Below, piece by piece: positions 34,785 to 46,978 of a stretch of DNA of 64,000 nt. Each line of letters begins with the position of its first letter. Within the stretch, counting starts at the first letter, position 1. The stretch lies in contig JBITNC010000001.1 in NCBI GenBank assembly GCA_050084985.1, positions 35,960,001-36,024,000 on the forward strand. Direction: 5' to 3'. Origin of the DNA: Nageia nagi. Taxonomy: Eukaryota > Pinophyta. The translations under genes and the position numbers were made by a program. The notes under the pieces were generated by a model. The model was not told where the DNA came from and ran no database searches. It worked only from the letters and a program-made list of their open reading frames with translations.

Positions 34785-36495
34785 TCTAAAAAATAACAAA
34801 AAATTTCTTCAGCCATCATTTTGAGATAAAAATGATATTATAAATTTATCAAAAAAAATTATTTTCTCAAATTTAGCTATTTTGTATTAAGTCCCATCCA
34901 AGTAGAAAAGTAACTCATATTTACCAAGATAATCAATTAGTTACCTTGAGGTTAATCTCAATGCAATATAAATATATCCTTAAGTTGATTCAAGGATAAA
35001 ATATGGTTGTATGCGATAATAGAAATTCATTTGGTTGCATCAAATTAAAAAACCAATGTAATGCTACAACAAGAAACCTTTAGGTTACATTGGATTAAGT
35101 CTTAACTTAATGCAATGAAATAATTCCTTAGTATCTTATACTTTGAATTTTAAAACAACATGATAAGGGCTTCATGAATTAGACACTTTAAATTCAATAT
35201 TATCTTCCATGCGATAGAGGGATTACTTAAGTCACTATGAGAAAGACACTAATCCAATATGATAAAGGAGGTTTAACTTAGTTGTTTCCAAGTTAATTTC
35301 TAAATTGATGTGATAAGGGTTTTATTCCTTAAACACTTCAATTTTCATGTTAAACTCTATGTGAAAACAAAATATCTTAGTTACTTTAACTTAGTCAATA
35401 ATATTGATGCAACAAGGGAGAGTCTATATTAGGCTAAGTCTCATGGACCTAATTAAATGGTTCTTCAATCAACAAGGGTAGAAATATTTCTAGCAATGAA
35501 AATATGCAAGCTCTAATTACATAATTTTAGAATTATTCTCAATGTAACAAAGAAATAATACATATTTTCTTACAAATAAATCACAAAACTCACTCTAACA
35601 ACTACCAATATTTGGTAACTCTCACTTCACTAGTGAACTCATTGGAATAAGGAGAACATGTAAGCATGTTGGATATAAATGAAATGGGGTATTTATAGGC
35701 ATAATATGTACCAAAGGATATGCAAAATCATCTAGTGAGTCATTTCCCTAGATCATACAGCTTAAGAAATTTAGTGTTTATCATTTGTTTAGACTAGGTT
35801 GATTCCTTGGGTAGTGCAACTAAGCAGAAACCTAAGTCATGTTTAGTAGTCCTCATGGTCAATGTGATAATACAAAATACCTTAGTTGCTCCATAATTTA
35901 TACATAGGTTAATGTAACCACTAAGAAAACTTTAGTTATGCTAAGTTGAAAAGGAAAATGATGTGACTACTAAAATCCCCTAGTTGCACCCAAGTAGATA
36001 GTAAATCCAATGCAACTTAGGAAAATATGAAGATAGTTAAATTTCATCAATTGTTATTTTAGTTTTAGAAATGAAGGTGCTTTTAGCTTTAGTACTTTGA
36101 TGAAAAATTACTCCTACATTTTAGTGTATAGAATGAGCTCTTAACTTCAAAAATAGGATTTTGAAGCTTATCATTCATTGGTCAGAGTTTCACTCATGTT
36201 GAGGGTAGGTGCTTATAATTAAATCTAGAGGATGATATTCATTGGTTTCATAGAAACTGATTTCCATGTCAACATTGAGAATATGCACTCACCTCTAAGG
36301 TGAAAGATACTACCTAATGGTCCAAACTCTTTTTTGTGATGAAAAATATGTGATCATGATAAATCACTAATTTTTATTTTGGATTATTTAATTTTTATGC
36401 TTTTTTTGTTTATTAAGGGAAACAATAAATTTTCCCTAGATACCTAACTTAAGAAAAAAGTAAAAAAAATATTGATAAAAAATTAGATGGTACTA
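34785..36495 (-). repeat. LTR-like leader of arm 2 with promoter and 50-bp array
   Basis: The minus-strand TATA box CCTATAAATACCCC lies at about 35687-35701. The 50-bp array occupies about 34930-35450, with cores at 35126, 35178, 35226, 35276, 35328 and 35376. A second cluster of the same kind of core (CTTAGTTGC-like) lies at 35815-36000, upstream of the TATA box on the minus strand. Arm 2 carries more units than arm 1. Confidence 0.7.
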
Positions 36496-38939
36496 AATGG
36501 AAAAGTTGATAAATTCTCAACAAATGCAAATCATCTCAAACCCTTTTATGCATAAGGGAAGATTGTCACATAGGTTTAGAATTCATAATTCAACTAGTCA
36601 TTAGTACAAAGGTCAAGTATTAAAATCCTATCTCTATTTTCATTTTGGTGAGCTAGCACTTGCTATAGCTTTCTATGCAAAAATTCCTCATTCATACTAG
36701 TACTCGCATAAGTGTTCTTAGTATAAATAAAAATCATAGGATTCAATGGTCATAATTAGGTCAGATAAACCATGTGGCACCTTTAGAATCTAGCAATTCA
36801 ATTTTCATATTTAGATCAATGATATTGCTTTAGTCAGTAATGTAGATAATATCATAGGAAATACTATGTAGTTTCTAGTCATCATGCATAAGCCAAACCC
36901 ATTAGAGATGTCACACCTGAATATTAAAATAATTGGAGGATCATATTCAACATGAGGCTTAGCACTCATGCTACCTTCTATACCCACACTAACATTAGCA
37001 CCTATGCTAATATTTCTCCATGAAATAATAATGGTCATCATAGGTAAATGAAGGTATTATTTCCTACTCTCTTATATTTGTATTCATAATCATAATTCAA
37101 TCATTTTATGCTTCATTATCATTCTTAGCACATCATGTACTTGTTGGATGAATGTTAAATAACCACACTATTTTAATCATTTGGTTGGGACTAAACCAAC
37201 CATTTTTCTTATGTTAGCCTAGTGATTGGGACTAAACTAATCATTAATATAATGGCCATATTATCATTGGTACTATAATCATACATGATTAGAAAACATT
37301 CAAATCAATTAACCCTTAATCACATCTAAAAATGGAGAATGTGCCTCATGATAATTAGAAGCTTATCATATATCATGGCTATTAAATATTCAAATCATCC
37401 ATATCCTTGAGTCACCTTTGTTGGTTGGATATCAACTAACCATCACCATATTATTTTTATTGATTTATATGTTGCATCTAGGAATGGGGCATGTACCCTA
37501 TGATGATGTTAACATATATAGTTTTGATTCATGTGTTTCCATCTAGGAATGGGGCATGTACCCCATAATGATGTGAACACACATTTATTATGATTCCTTA
37601 TGTATGCATCTAGGATTGAAACATTGAGTGTTTATGTATTTAGTGTTCTCAAAATGATGTATGCATATTATGTTTATTTCATCCTTGCTTCATTATTTTA
37701 TTTAATGAAATGCTATGATGTTATCTCAAATTATCACTTCTATATATCTTTTGTGAGTTAACAATCATATATGTACTAGAAAGTGTTTGCCTCTTATTTT
37801 TAGATTTCATTTTTGCTCTTGGTTGATCCTACTATATGCAAGCTATTACATCTATCACCTAAGAAAAAAGAGGGGGAAATATACATCATCAAATCCTTGA
37901 TGATTCGAATAGCCAAACAAAATAAAGTATCAAATTTTTCTTCTCTTTACCTTTACTTTCTTTGCAAGAATAATAATATTTCAAGATTCAATTTCATTAT
38001 ACTTATAAATGGGAATATTTTTTGAAACCTAAAAGTGGTCCCCTTAATATGGTTCCACTTAGGTGCAACTTTACACATGCAATTAATCACATTTAATCAT
38101 ATTTTATTCATAGTTTACCTTATTATCATATATTTTTTAGGTTGTGTTCTTATATTTTTATGTTGGGTATGCCAAGATAGCTTTAACCAATATTCAAAAG
38201 GTTAAATGGCGAATAACTCTTGATATAAATGTAAGTATCTCTAACTTGGAGAAAGCATGTCAATATTACATCTCAATAGTCAATACCCTACTCTTAAGTG
38301 TTTCTAAATATTTTCTATTGAGATTGTAATCTTATTATCACTCAAATGAATATTTGTTACCCACTTCCATGATCATATGCTAGGTTTGAATTGTCATCAT
38401 CTCTATTTTCATTGATCCTTGTTGGTGAACCTCATTCTTTAGGAACATTTGTTCCTATGCTGATGTCCATACCTGCATTAATTTTCAAACTTATGCTGAG
38501 CTCTATGAGATCCATATGCATGTTGGTGTTTCTTATGTAGTTGGCCTTAGCATTCACACAACAAAGTCAATACTCTTTGAAAAGTTCATCCATCATATCC
38601 TCAACCTTGATATAAGTAAGGAAATAAAGGTATTTATCTTTCACTTGATTCCTTTTTCTTTAGTGCATGTAGCTTTGTTTTACATATTAACATCAATATA
38701 ACTTCATCATTGTTTTACTACATTGCAATATTCCCCCATTCATGTATGTTTGTTTAAGTTAATTAGCTTATATAAATCATACAATAAATATTTATGTATT
38801 TTTAGTTCATTTAGAGTAAAAACCTAGGTAATATGAAAATAAATATCAACACATTCTTTTGATATTATTCACATTTATTAATATGTGATTCATAATCTTC
38901 AAGTATATTAGGTCAATAATAACCTAGTCTAAGCAATAT
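36496..38939. other. Non-coding stretch with short tandem repeats
   Basis: Three units of about 65 bp start at 37476, 37541 and 37608 with ATCTAGGAATGGGGCATGTA; the third is degenerate. Near 37183-37250, GGGACTAAACYAAYCAT recurs twice. Plus frames at 37813-38025 and 38516-38701 are open but unrecognised. The missing RT half of the copia element at 44975-46788 was looked for here and not found. Confidence 0.5.
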
Positions 38940-41900
38940 TCAATAAACCAATTTAGAACTAAAATATCCACCAAATTCACCATCATGAGCTTGATTAAGG
39001 GCCATGTATACTATATGCCTCATTAAATATATAAGAAGAGCACCATAAAAATACATTCTATATATAAAATCACCAATGATAACATACTTTGTTGCTAGCT
39101 TTCTAAGCCTAATTATAGTATTATGATCAAAGTAAACATGAGCTATCCCATTTATAAGATAAGAAAAATATCTTGATACCACTCACACACATTAATACAT
39201 GTAGCTTAAAAATAATGATCTATTAAATCTTCAATAACATATTCATGTGATGGTATACCTACGTTTTTAATTGTAAGTATAGTTTCTTCATAGTTTATGT
39301 TAATAGGAGCAAGGGAAGTGATACTAGCCATTGCATTAATGTACCTATTATTATCTTATGGAATATTCTCCATTTCACACTCATTTAACTATATGAGAAT
39401 ATCAATTGCCATTTCTTTGTATGGTTGTAATTTAGCATCCTTTATGTTGTATATGTCATTGATATATTTCACCACCAATTAAGAGTTACCAAATATTTTT
39501 ATTCTTTATATCTTTAGGATTATTGCAGCCTTGAGACCTAGAATAAGAGCTCCATAGTTAGCAATGTTGTTAATACAATAAAAAATTAAATGATAAGATA
39601 TATCACCATGAGAATTAATTAAAATAATTCCTACCCCTAATCCATGAATGCACTTAGAACCATTGAATAATAGTTTCCATTCATATTTCTTAGAGAAACC
39701 AATGAACACTTGTAGGTACTTATGTTTAGTAATCAAATGATGCCACCCAAATTTAGCATCATCATTGGGATCATGGGCACTTTTTCCATCTATTTCATTA
39801 AGGAATTCTTCCTATTCCATGGATGTTTTATTTCTTCAATGGTTTGTAATAAAATCTGCTATAGGTTATCCTTAATAGATTTCTAAGTTACAAAGACCAA
39901 ATTAAACTCTTGAAGCAACATTACCCATTTTCCACCTCTTTCAAATAGATAAGATTTTCACATTAGATATCTTGGAGGTTCAGTCTAGGCTATAACATAA
40001 GTTATATTTCTAAACATGTAATATCTTAGTTTTTTAGTTGAGAAGAAAATTACAAAATACATCTTTTCTATTGGTGCATATCTTGTCTCATAATCAATTA
40101 AATTTTAACTGATATAGTAAAGTGCTCTTTCTTTGTGTTTATCATTTTTTATGCTAACATTTCCCCCAATGCACTCAATGTTACAAAAACATAAAGCAAC
40201 AAACTCTTGCTAGAATCATAAGAGACTAAAATAGGAGCATTAGTAAGGTACCTTTTGTGTTTTCTAAATATTTTTAAAACTTTTTATCCCATATAAATTT
40301 TTCACCTTTCTTTAGCATATAAGAAAATAGGGAAGTCATAACATCTAGTTGAGCAATGACTCTTCTTACAACTTCAATTTTACCTTTAAGAATTCTCAAT
40401 TATTTCAAATTTTTAGGCAATAGCATATCCATAGTGGATAAAAATTTCTTAGGATCCACCTCAATACCTCTTGTTGATATAATGAAACTAAGAAACTTAC
40501 CAGATGAAACTCTAAATGCACACTTTTGAGGCTTTAATTTTAATTTACATTCTCTCATTGATTGGAAATATTTCTTAAATATTAAATGTGATCATCATTT
40601 GTTGTTGAATTTACTAGAATATCATCAAAATTATCATGGATCATATCATGGAATATACTTACCATTTTCCTTTCATAAGTAGCTCCTAAATTATTCAATC
40701 CAAAAGGTGTTACCGCCCATAAAAATTTGACCCAATGAGTAACAAAAGTTATATTATGTTGATACTTATTTGATTTTATCCAAAGAAACCATCCATGAAA
40801 GATGAAATTTCATGTCCTATTATTGAATCTACAATCATGTCAATATTTGGTAGAGCAAAGGCACCTTTAGGGCATGCCTTATTGACATACCTAAAATCTA
40901 TGCAATATCTTATTTCACCATTAGGCTTAGTTGTAGGAACAATGTTATAAATTCATGAAGAATAATTAATAGGAATAATAAAATGAGTGGCAATATATTT
41001 TTTATTTTCTTTTTAATTACTAGAGACACTTTAGGCTGCATTATTGTAGATTTTTGTTGGACTAGTTTAGCATTACCATTGATAACTAGACTATGAGTGA
41101 TAAATTTGAGATCAAGACTAGACATAATAGAATAAGATCAAGAAAACACATCAAAAAACTCTTTTAACAATGGGAATAACCTTTACCTTTCTTCCAAGGT
41201 TAACCAAGATCCTATTTTGATAAACTTTGGATCCTCTTGGGTACTAATGTTTACTTCTAATGTGTCCTTACTAAGACATGATATTTCATCACTAAGTTGG
41301 GAAGGCATAGGTAATGCCCCTAGTCTAGCATCCAAACTCAATCATAAGAGATTTGGAGAATGGAGTAGCAGTGCTAAGATTTGAGTGATGTTCCCCCCAA
41401 TAAGGAAAAATAAGATTGAAACCTAAAAAATTGGCTTATTAGAAGTATGAATAATTTTACAAAAGATTAAAATAAAAGAAGAAAACAACAAGAAAACTTA
41501 CCTACAATGTATTTATCATTTTTGCAAACTTCATCTCCAAAATAAGCTTAATTTCATATGAGACATGTTGTGAACCTCTTCTCACTAGATTTAGGAAATT
41601 CACTTCTTTCCCCTAGCATATTGAGAATAACATCATAATTCTAAAATGTATACACACATAATGGAGCATTAGGTGGTCATAATGGGTTTACATAGTAAGC
41701 ATGTAATTCCTCCATGGGACCATGCATCATACTGTAATGCATCCATTCATAAAAAATATCCCTAGTACTACCCTAATGACTAGAGCTAAAGTTAATTTTG
41801 TGTATGTTGAAGCCTCATACCTAATACTAAATGTTCTCCTATATTAACCTTCATTTGGAATGGGTTCTACAATGTCTTTCACATTTTTACCTAATCCTTT

Positions 41901-42800
41901 ACCACCATATTGATATTTGTACATATATTGGTTAGCAAAAGTAGAATTAATAATATTGAAATGCTTACTAACTTATCCTAAATTTTGAGAAATAAAATTA
42001 GAATATTTTTTATATGAGTATAATTTTCTCTCTTATTCCTTATAAAGTACACTCACATCTGAAACAAGGTCTTCTATCTCTTTAGTAATGGATCGATGAT
42101 ACTCAAATTCATTCTCATTTGGATAACATCATTGGGCTTCAAAAATGGATAGGTAAATATTTCAATATTTAGAATTATGTATGATGAAATATTTACCTCT
42201 TATGAAGTGACATCATTGACATGTTTTGCTATATCTTTCTCATTTTCAAATGTGGGATCCAAAATCACCCAACTACTTAGCATACATCTATAGGATTATC
42301 TTTAAAATGAATTGTAAATTATTTTTCTTTATTCATAAATTTAATTGATTAATACAATGTGGATATAAAAGCTTTAAGTTTCCAAATCCATAATCTACCA
42401 AAAAATAAGTTATATAGAAATTTTATTTGAAAAATATAAACTTTTTTTATGAATAGATTTACCTTCTAGTTCAATATGTATAGTAACATAACTAATGCAT
42501 TCTTTCTTAGTATTATCAAATCCTTTTATACTGATGGTATTTCTCTTCATTTTTGCATGTATTGAAGGAAATTAATTTTATAATAACTTAACTAAACAAA
42601 CATTAACATTAGAATCATTATCAATTAATGCTTTTTTGATAGGGACACCATCAACATTTACATGAATATACAATCCTAAATTATTTTCAATGACATCCTC
42701 ACTAGGTAGTTCACTAACTTGAAAACAAAATATATTATAAGTCAAATCTAAATCAATATTAGCTAATAATTTTGTAAATTTATCAATAAGAACATTCACA
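38940..42800 (-). pseudogene. Pol pseudogene: protease, RT, RNase H, archaeal RNase H, integrase N-terminus
   Basis: Protease is at 42800-42430, with ALIDNDSNVNV at the active site and LFFGRLWI near its end. RT runs from LVINGNAKLVQQK (41100) to KFLSFIISTRGIEVDPKK. At the catalytic box (40619-40640) the sequence reads DNFDDIL. Compared with the relative at 59294, four codons including the Tyr are deleted, though both Asp remain. RNase H follows (about 40270-39760). The second RNase H, at 39736-39506, starts KLLFNGSKCIHGLGVGIILI. The integrase zinc-binding part, at 39182-38940, includes ATKYVIIGDFIYRM and ALNQAHDGEFGGYFSSK. Stops occur throughout. The domain order is that of Tat/Ogre elements, where Pol replicates and inserts the element. 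Confidence 0.8.
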
Positions 42801-42999
42801 TCAACTTCAATATTTTAAGTGCATCAAATAAAGCATTTATATGATCTATAAATAATTGCAAAAGTTTAAAAATATTTATCTTTGTATGAGTAACCTTCAA
42901 TTATTTGAGGATTTGTAGTGCACTTTAATTGTGTAGGATCTCCATTATTTCCATTTTTATCATGTGGATATTCCCTCTAGGCCTTCTTTTCTATTAATG

Positions 43000-44113
43000 C
43001 CACATAGTTCCTCATTGAAGATGACATTCACCATGAGAGGTTATTCTTCTTATAATTCCACTACACTTACCTTATATTGAATTTTCCCATCATCTAGCAA
43101 TTTACTCAACTATTTATTTAGTATCATGCAATCATTATATTTGTGACCTTTTACTTTATGATATTTACAAAATTTCACTTCATTGTACCAATAGGTTTAT
43201 CATCATGAGGACATAGCTCTTATTTTTTATAAGAATTTATCAATCCTTTTTATAAGCAATCTTTGAATAGAATTATAGGAGCTAAGGGTAACTTTGTGTT
43301 TTTACTAAAATTTTGTTTTTCTTGACTCTTTTACTGATCCTTAGTTTGGGGTTCCATTATTACATGAATCTTTTTATCTTCCTTTCTCTGATATCTTCCT
43401 CCTTTTGTATCTTTAGGGGGAATTCCATATTTTAATTCACCCATGTCAACTAGGTATTTATATTCTATGTTATCCTATGCACAATCTTAGAGAATTGTAG
43501 TTTCATATATTCCAAGGCTATGGAATTTAAATTATAATTGATATTATGGATAAACATTGATATTCCATGCAATTTGGATAATGGTTCTTGTAGCATGCTC
43601 CATATCCCTTGTGAAACCTTTATGCAAATTTATCAAATCTTTCATTTGGATCTTGGATAGTACTTACTAAATTTGGAACTTTAATTTTCCCAAGAGAATA
43701 ATATTTTAAATGCATGTATAATTCTAAAATAATTTATGCATGAAAATTAATAGATTTAGTAGGTAAAGAGAAGTACCAATTTAGGGCATAACCCTATAAT
43801 GTAGATGGGAAATATTTTACCATCAAATTCTTATCCATTCCAAATTTCAATTTGAATTTCATATCAAAAGTTTTGATGTGATCCATGGCATATTCATCAC
43901 CCTAATATGTATCAAAATTAGTATCAATTGAATATATGATGCCCTAGTGTTACATATTTCATCACCTTGTAGATTTGAATATCTAGAACCACTAGTATGA
44001 GTTCCAATTGATTGATTATTTTCCCCATTATTAGAGACTTCACTTCTATCATCATTTTAATAAAGTAATATTTTTAGATTAACCTTGGTTTAATCATAAA
44101 ATTTATTTACCAT
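43000..44113 (-). pseudogene. Gag pseudogene of the 38.9-45.0 kb gypsy element
   Basis: The start at 44113 opens MVNKFYD and aligns with the starts at 5446 and 55949. It contains ENNQSIG and GDEICNTRA, shared with the gag at 5446, and a knuckle region near 43150 (KYHKVKGHKYNDC) of the C-x-x-H...GH...C type. Many stops follow the first 20 codons. Confidence 0.75.
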
Positions 44114-44230
44114 GATTCCATTTATGAAACACTTGAAATAATATATTAGTCTTATCCATAAACCTTGAGGTTTTCTATGCAACTAGTGAAGGATAAAATG
44201 ATGTGTCAAAAATAATTTGAGTTCAGTAAT

Positions 44231-44974
44231 TATTATAACTGAAATAATAATTATCAAGGTTATTAAGTAATATTCAATTTAAGCAATTAATCATGAAATA
44301 GTATTAAATAATAGTAACATAAATGATGTCAATGATCTTATTGATCTTAACCTATCAAACTAGATTAATGAAAGATACAAACCTTTTCTTTACCTATTAT
44401 GATGAATGGAAGATATATTTGATAAAAAGGGAATGATGAGCTTCTTCAAAATATGAATCCACCAATCCAACATCAACCTAAAAATGATGCTATGATCCCA
44501 ATATGTCTCTTAAATACTATTCCAATTTGCCTTTCCCTTTTGTTTAATGTCATCATCACACCTTCAATGTTTAGAATATCATACACAAATGAGTTCAAAA
44601 GGTTACATGAATGAAAATCTCAATGCTTAATAAAATCCATATATGATAGGTTGTATTGATAATCATTGATCAAGAATTACACACATATATTACCACCTAT
44701 CAAGGATTATAGATCATATCCTAATTTCTCATGCATAACCCTTCCATCTTTATAGATAGAATGTCTATTTCCAAGGCTCCTCTTTGGGATTATAGTGCAC
44801 ATGGTCCAAGACTGCTTATTGGGATTATCTCAGAACTAATGTATTATCATAAAATATAAAGGTAGATAAGAGTTAAAAAAAAATAATAACATTTATTTAA
44901 TTAAATTTATAAATTATTTCAAATACCTAAAAGGGTATTTTAATTAAACTAAAATTCCTTTTTAGGTTTTAATA
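44231..44974 (-). repeat. 5' LTR of the 38.9-45.0 kb gypsy element
   Basis: It aligns end to end with 5808-6533. The left end reads TATTATAACT, where the relative has TGTTATAATC, and the right end TTTTAATA, where the relative has TGTTAACA. Both termini have therefore decayed. A minus-strand TATAAAGATGGAAGG lies near 44737-44752. Its right edge abuts copia coding sequence at 44975. Confidence 0.8.
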
Positions 44975-46788
44975 AAGGTAATTTTGCATGTAATTTCATT
45001 CACCTTATATAGTTTAAGATTATCCTATTCATCCTCTCATAAACTCCATTCTCTTAAGGTGTTCTTTTAAATACCTTTATCCTTCTTATCTTGTTGTGAG
45101 CACAATAGAAATCAAACTCCTTGCTACAATATTATCCACTATTATCTAATTTGATATTCTTTAACATTTTTCCTATTTCATCCTCAAACAATGCATTCCA
45201 TTTCTTGAAAGTATCAAATACATAATTTTTTTAAACAATAAAATTGTATCTTTCTTATAGCATCATAAATGAAAGTGACATAATAACAAAATTTATCAAA
45301 ATATTTAACTTATAAAGGTCCCTACATATCTGAGTGTACTAACTTTGATTTTAATTTATTATTTGTTGATTCAACCTTGAGCAATATCACCCTCTTATGC
45401 TTGCCAAAAAAATAGTTCTCAAAAAACTCCAAGTTGGCATCATTCAAATTAGAAAACAACTTTCATGAGTGTAAAATATTTATACCTTTTTCACTCATAT
45501 AACCAAGTCTTTGGTGCCACAAAATTGCATCTTCACCTATGGAAATAGAATTCAAGTAGTAATATGTGATAACGAGTAAATACAAATTACCCACTACACT
45601 AACTCTTTATATAGCCATTTAACCTCTTGTAACTTACCATGAATAGTTTCTTAATGCAACCATATAGCCCTTTGTGTTAAGCTTAATTATTGATATGAGG
45701 TTCCTTTTTAGATTTGGGATGTGTTTAGATTCCTTATGGATCTATTGGCCTCTATTAGGCTATTTTACCTTGATTGTACCAATACTCATAATATCACATG
45801 GGTTAATATTTCCAAAAAGCACATGTTTGTAGTCACCTAGAACATAATCTATGAAGTACTCTTTGTGAGATGTAGCATAAAAGGAAGTACCAAAATCAAT
45901 CACCCATTAATCATTATTTCTATCAAGAGATAAAATAAGAGAATATTGTAGAATTTCACCAAAAATATTTTCTTCATGATTGTTAACTTAATTTTCATTT
46001 CTTTCCTTACCTTCACCTTTCTTGACCAACAACACACCTTGACATGGCCCTTCTTACTATAAAAGTAACACTCCAAATTCTTTTTGTATTGTCATGTTCT
46101 TGAATTGGATTTTCCTCCTTATTGACTCTTTCTTCTATCCTTAATATTCCTCTATTCTCAATCTAAAGATTCATTTTAGAACATTCTTTTGTAGACTTTC
46201 TCCTCATGTCCTCACTAAAACTAATTCCAACTACTTTTTAAAGACCAATTTAATAGATTTATATTTGTTAATTTCCATAAAAAGAAAATTCTAACTATAT
46301 AGTAGTGAAAACAAGAATATTAATGCTCTAACATCATCATCAAAGTCAATATTTATTAATAGTAATTGGTTAGTAATAGTATTGAATTTGTTCATGATCT
46401 AAAATGGATCCTCCTTCATTCATTTTCATATTAAACAAATTTTTCATTAAATATAGCTTATTCAATGTAGATTATTTCTCATAAATAGTAGTTAGTTTTT
46501 CCATAACCCCATTTGTGATTTTCTCCAATAAGATGTTGAAAGCTACAGATGCACCTATACACAATCTCACCATTCCCAATGCCTTTATACTAAGTAATGC
46601 CAAATATTCATATGACTTTATTAAAGCTTTCTTTGTTATTCTCTCAATACGAAAGTACAAGTCCTTGTACAAGTAGTATTCCATATACATATTTCAAAAT
46701 TGGAAGTTTTGGCCATTAAATTCCTCCATCCTTTACCTTACTTCTTCCATTGAACTTTGCTAATAATTAACAATAATTCTTTGATGCC
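44975..46788 (-). pseudogene. Ty1/copia gag-protease-integrase, interrupted by a gypsy LTR
   Basis: On the minus strand gag starts at 46729 (MEEFNGQNFQFW), with MVRLCIGASVAFNI and a knuckle remnant near 46050. Protease shows WVIDFGTSFYATSHKEYFID, where D-F-G replaces the usual D-S-G. A pre-integrase domain follows with LWHQRLGYMSEKGINILHS and FFGKHKRV. The integrase core then has LVHSDM, KLDNSG, YCSKEFDFYC, ENGVYERMNR and LHAKLPL, where it stops at 44975 against the gypsy LTR. The primer site TGGCATCAAAGAATT (minus strand, 46775-46788) resembles TGGTATCAGAGC, the usual initiator-Met-tRNA site of copia. RT and RNase H are not present nearby. Confidence 0.85.
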
Positions 46789-46978
46789 ACTTTTTAGCTT
46801 TTAACTATAAAATAAATTATTTTTTCTTGAGAAAATTAGGAACTTGAATAAGAAATAAAATACCAAATAAGATAACAAAAAATAAACTAAGCACATAAGG
46901 AGAAGAGATAATATTTTCATATGATTCTCTTGATGTAAGCTACATACACTAAGAAGCTATCAATCCTTGATTAAACAT
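46789..46978 (-). repeat. Partial 5' LTR of the interrupted copia element
   Basis: By position this is the 3' end of the copia 5' LTR, immediately upstream of the primer site on the minus strand. It is split at 46978 by the element at 46979-52614, and the rest should continue at 52620. The outer LTR end was not located. Confidence 0.5.
46974..46978. repeat. Target-site duplication AACAT, left copy
   Basis: AACAT precedes TGTTATAG at 46979 and recurs at 52615-52619, directly after the TTAACA terminus. Confidence 0.8.

Larger units (their letters stand above)
31495..36495 (-). mobile_element. Arm 2 of the 10-kb tail-to-tail inverted pair
   Basis: It reads on the minus strand from the LTR-like end at 36495 to about 31513, where its frame breaks off at TTTTTGATTCTTTGG-type sequence matching 31300-31333 of arm 1. 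It therefore lacks roughly the last 150-180 bp of the frame that arm 1 retains. The spacer between the symmetric parts is this arm-1-only tail (31334-31512). Flanks outside the two ends (ACTAG and AATGG) do not form a convincing duplication. Confidence 0.8.
38940..44974 (-). mobile_element. Tat/Ogre-like gypsy element, truncated in integrase
   Basis: Minus-strand order is 5' LTR (44231-44974), gag (from 44113), protease, RT, RNase H, an extra archaeal-type RNase H, and the first part of integrase ending at 38940. The extra RNase H after the normal one is the hallmark of the Tat/Ogre lineage. The rest of integrase and the 3' LTR are absent. The LTR is the same family as 1381-2108 and 55126-55818. 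The element entered the integrase frame of a copia element, whose sequence resumes at 44975. Confidence 0.85.

Noticed and set aside
36496-36560. Possible PPR E+ remnant (GKVDKF, then NH and FYA) just right of the palindrome
   Set aside because: It resembles the KVH-F...H...YA pattern expected after the interrupted PPR gene. The match is too short and would require loss of about 70 residues, so it was not annotated.
36811-37041. 76-codon minus-strand frame
   Set aside because: No similarity recognised. The copia RT half missing from 44975 was considered but no RT motif is present.
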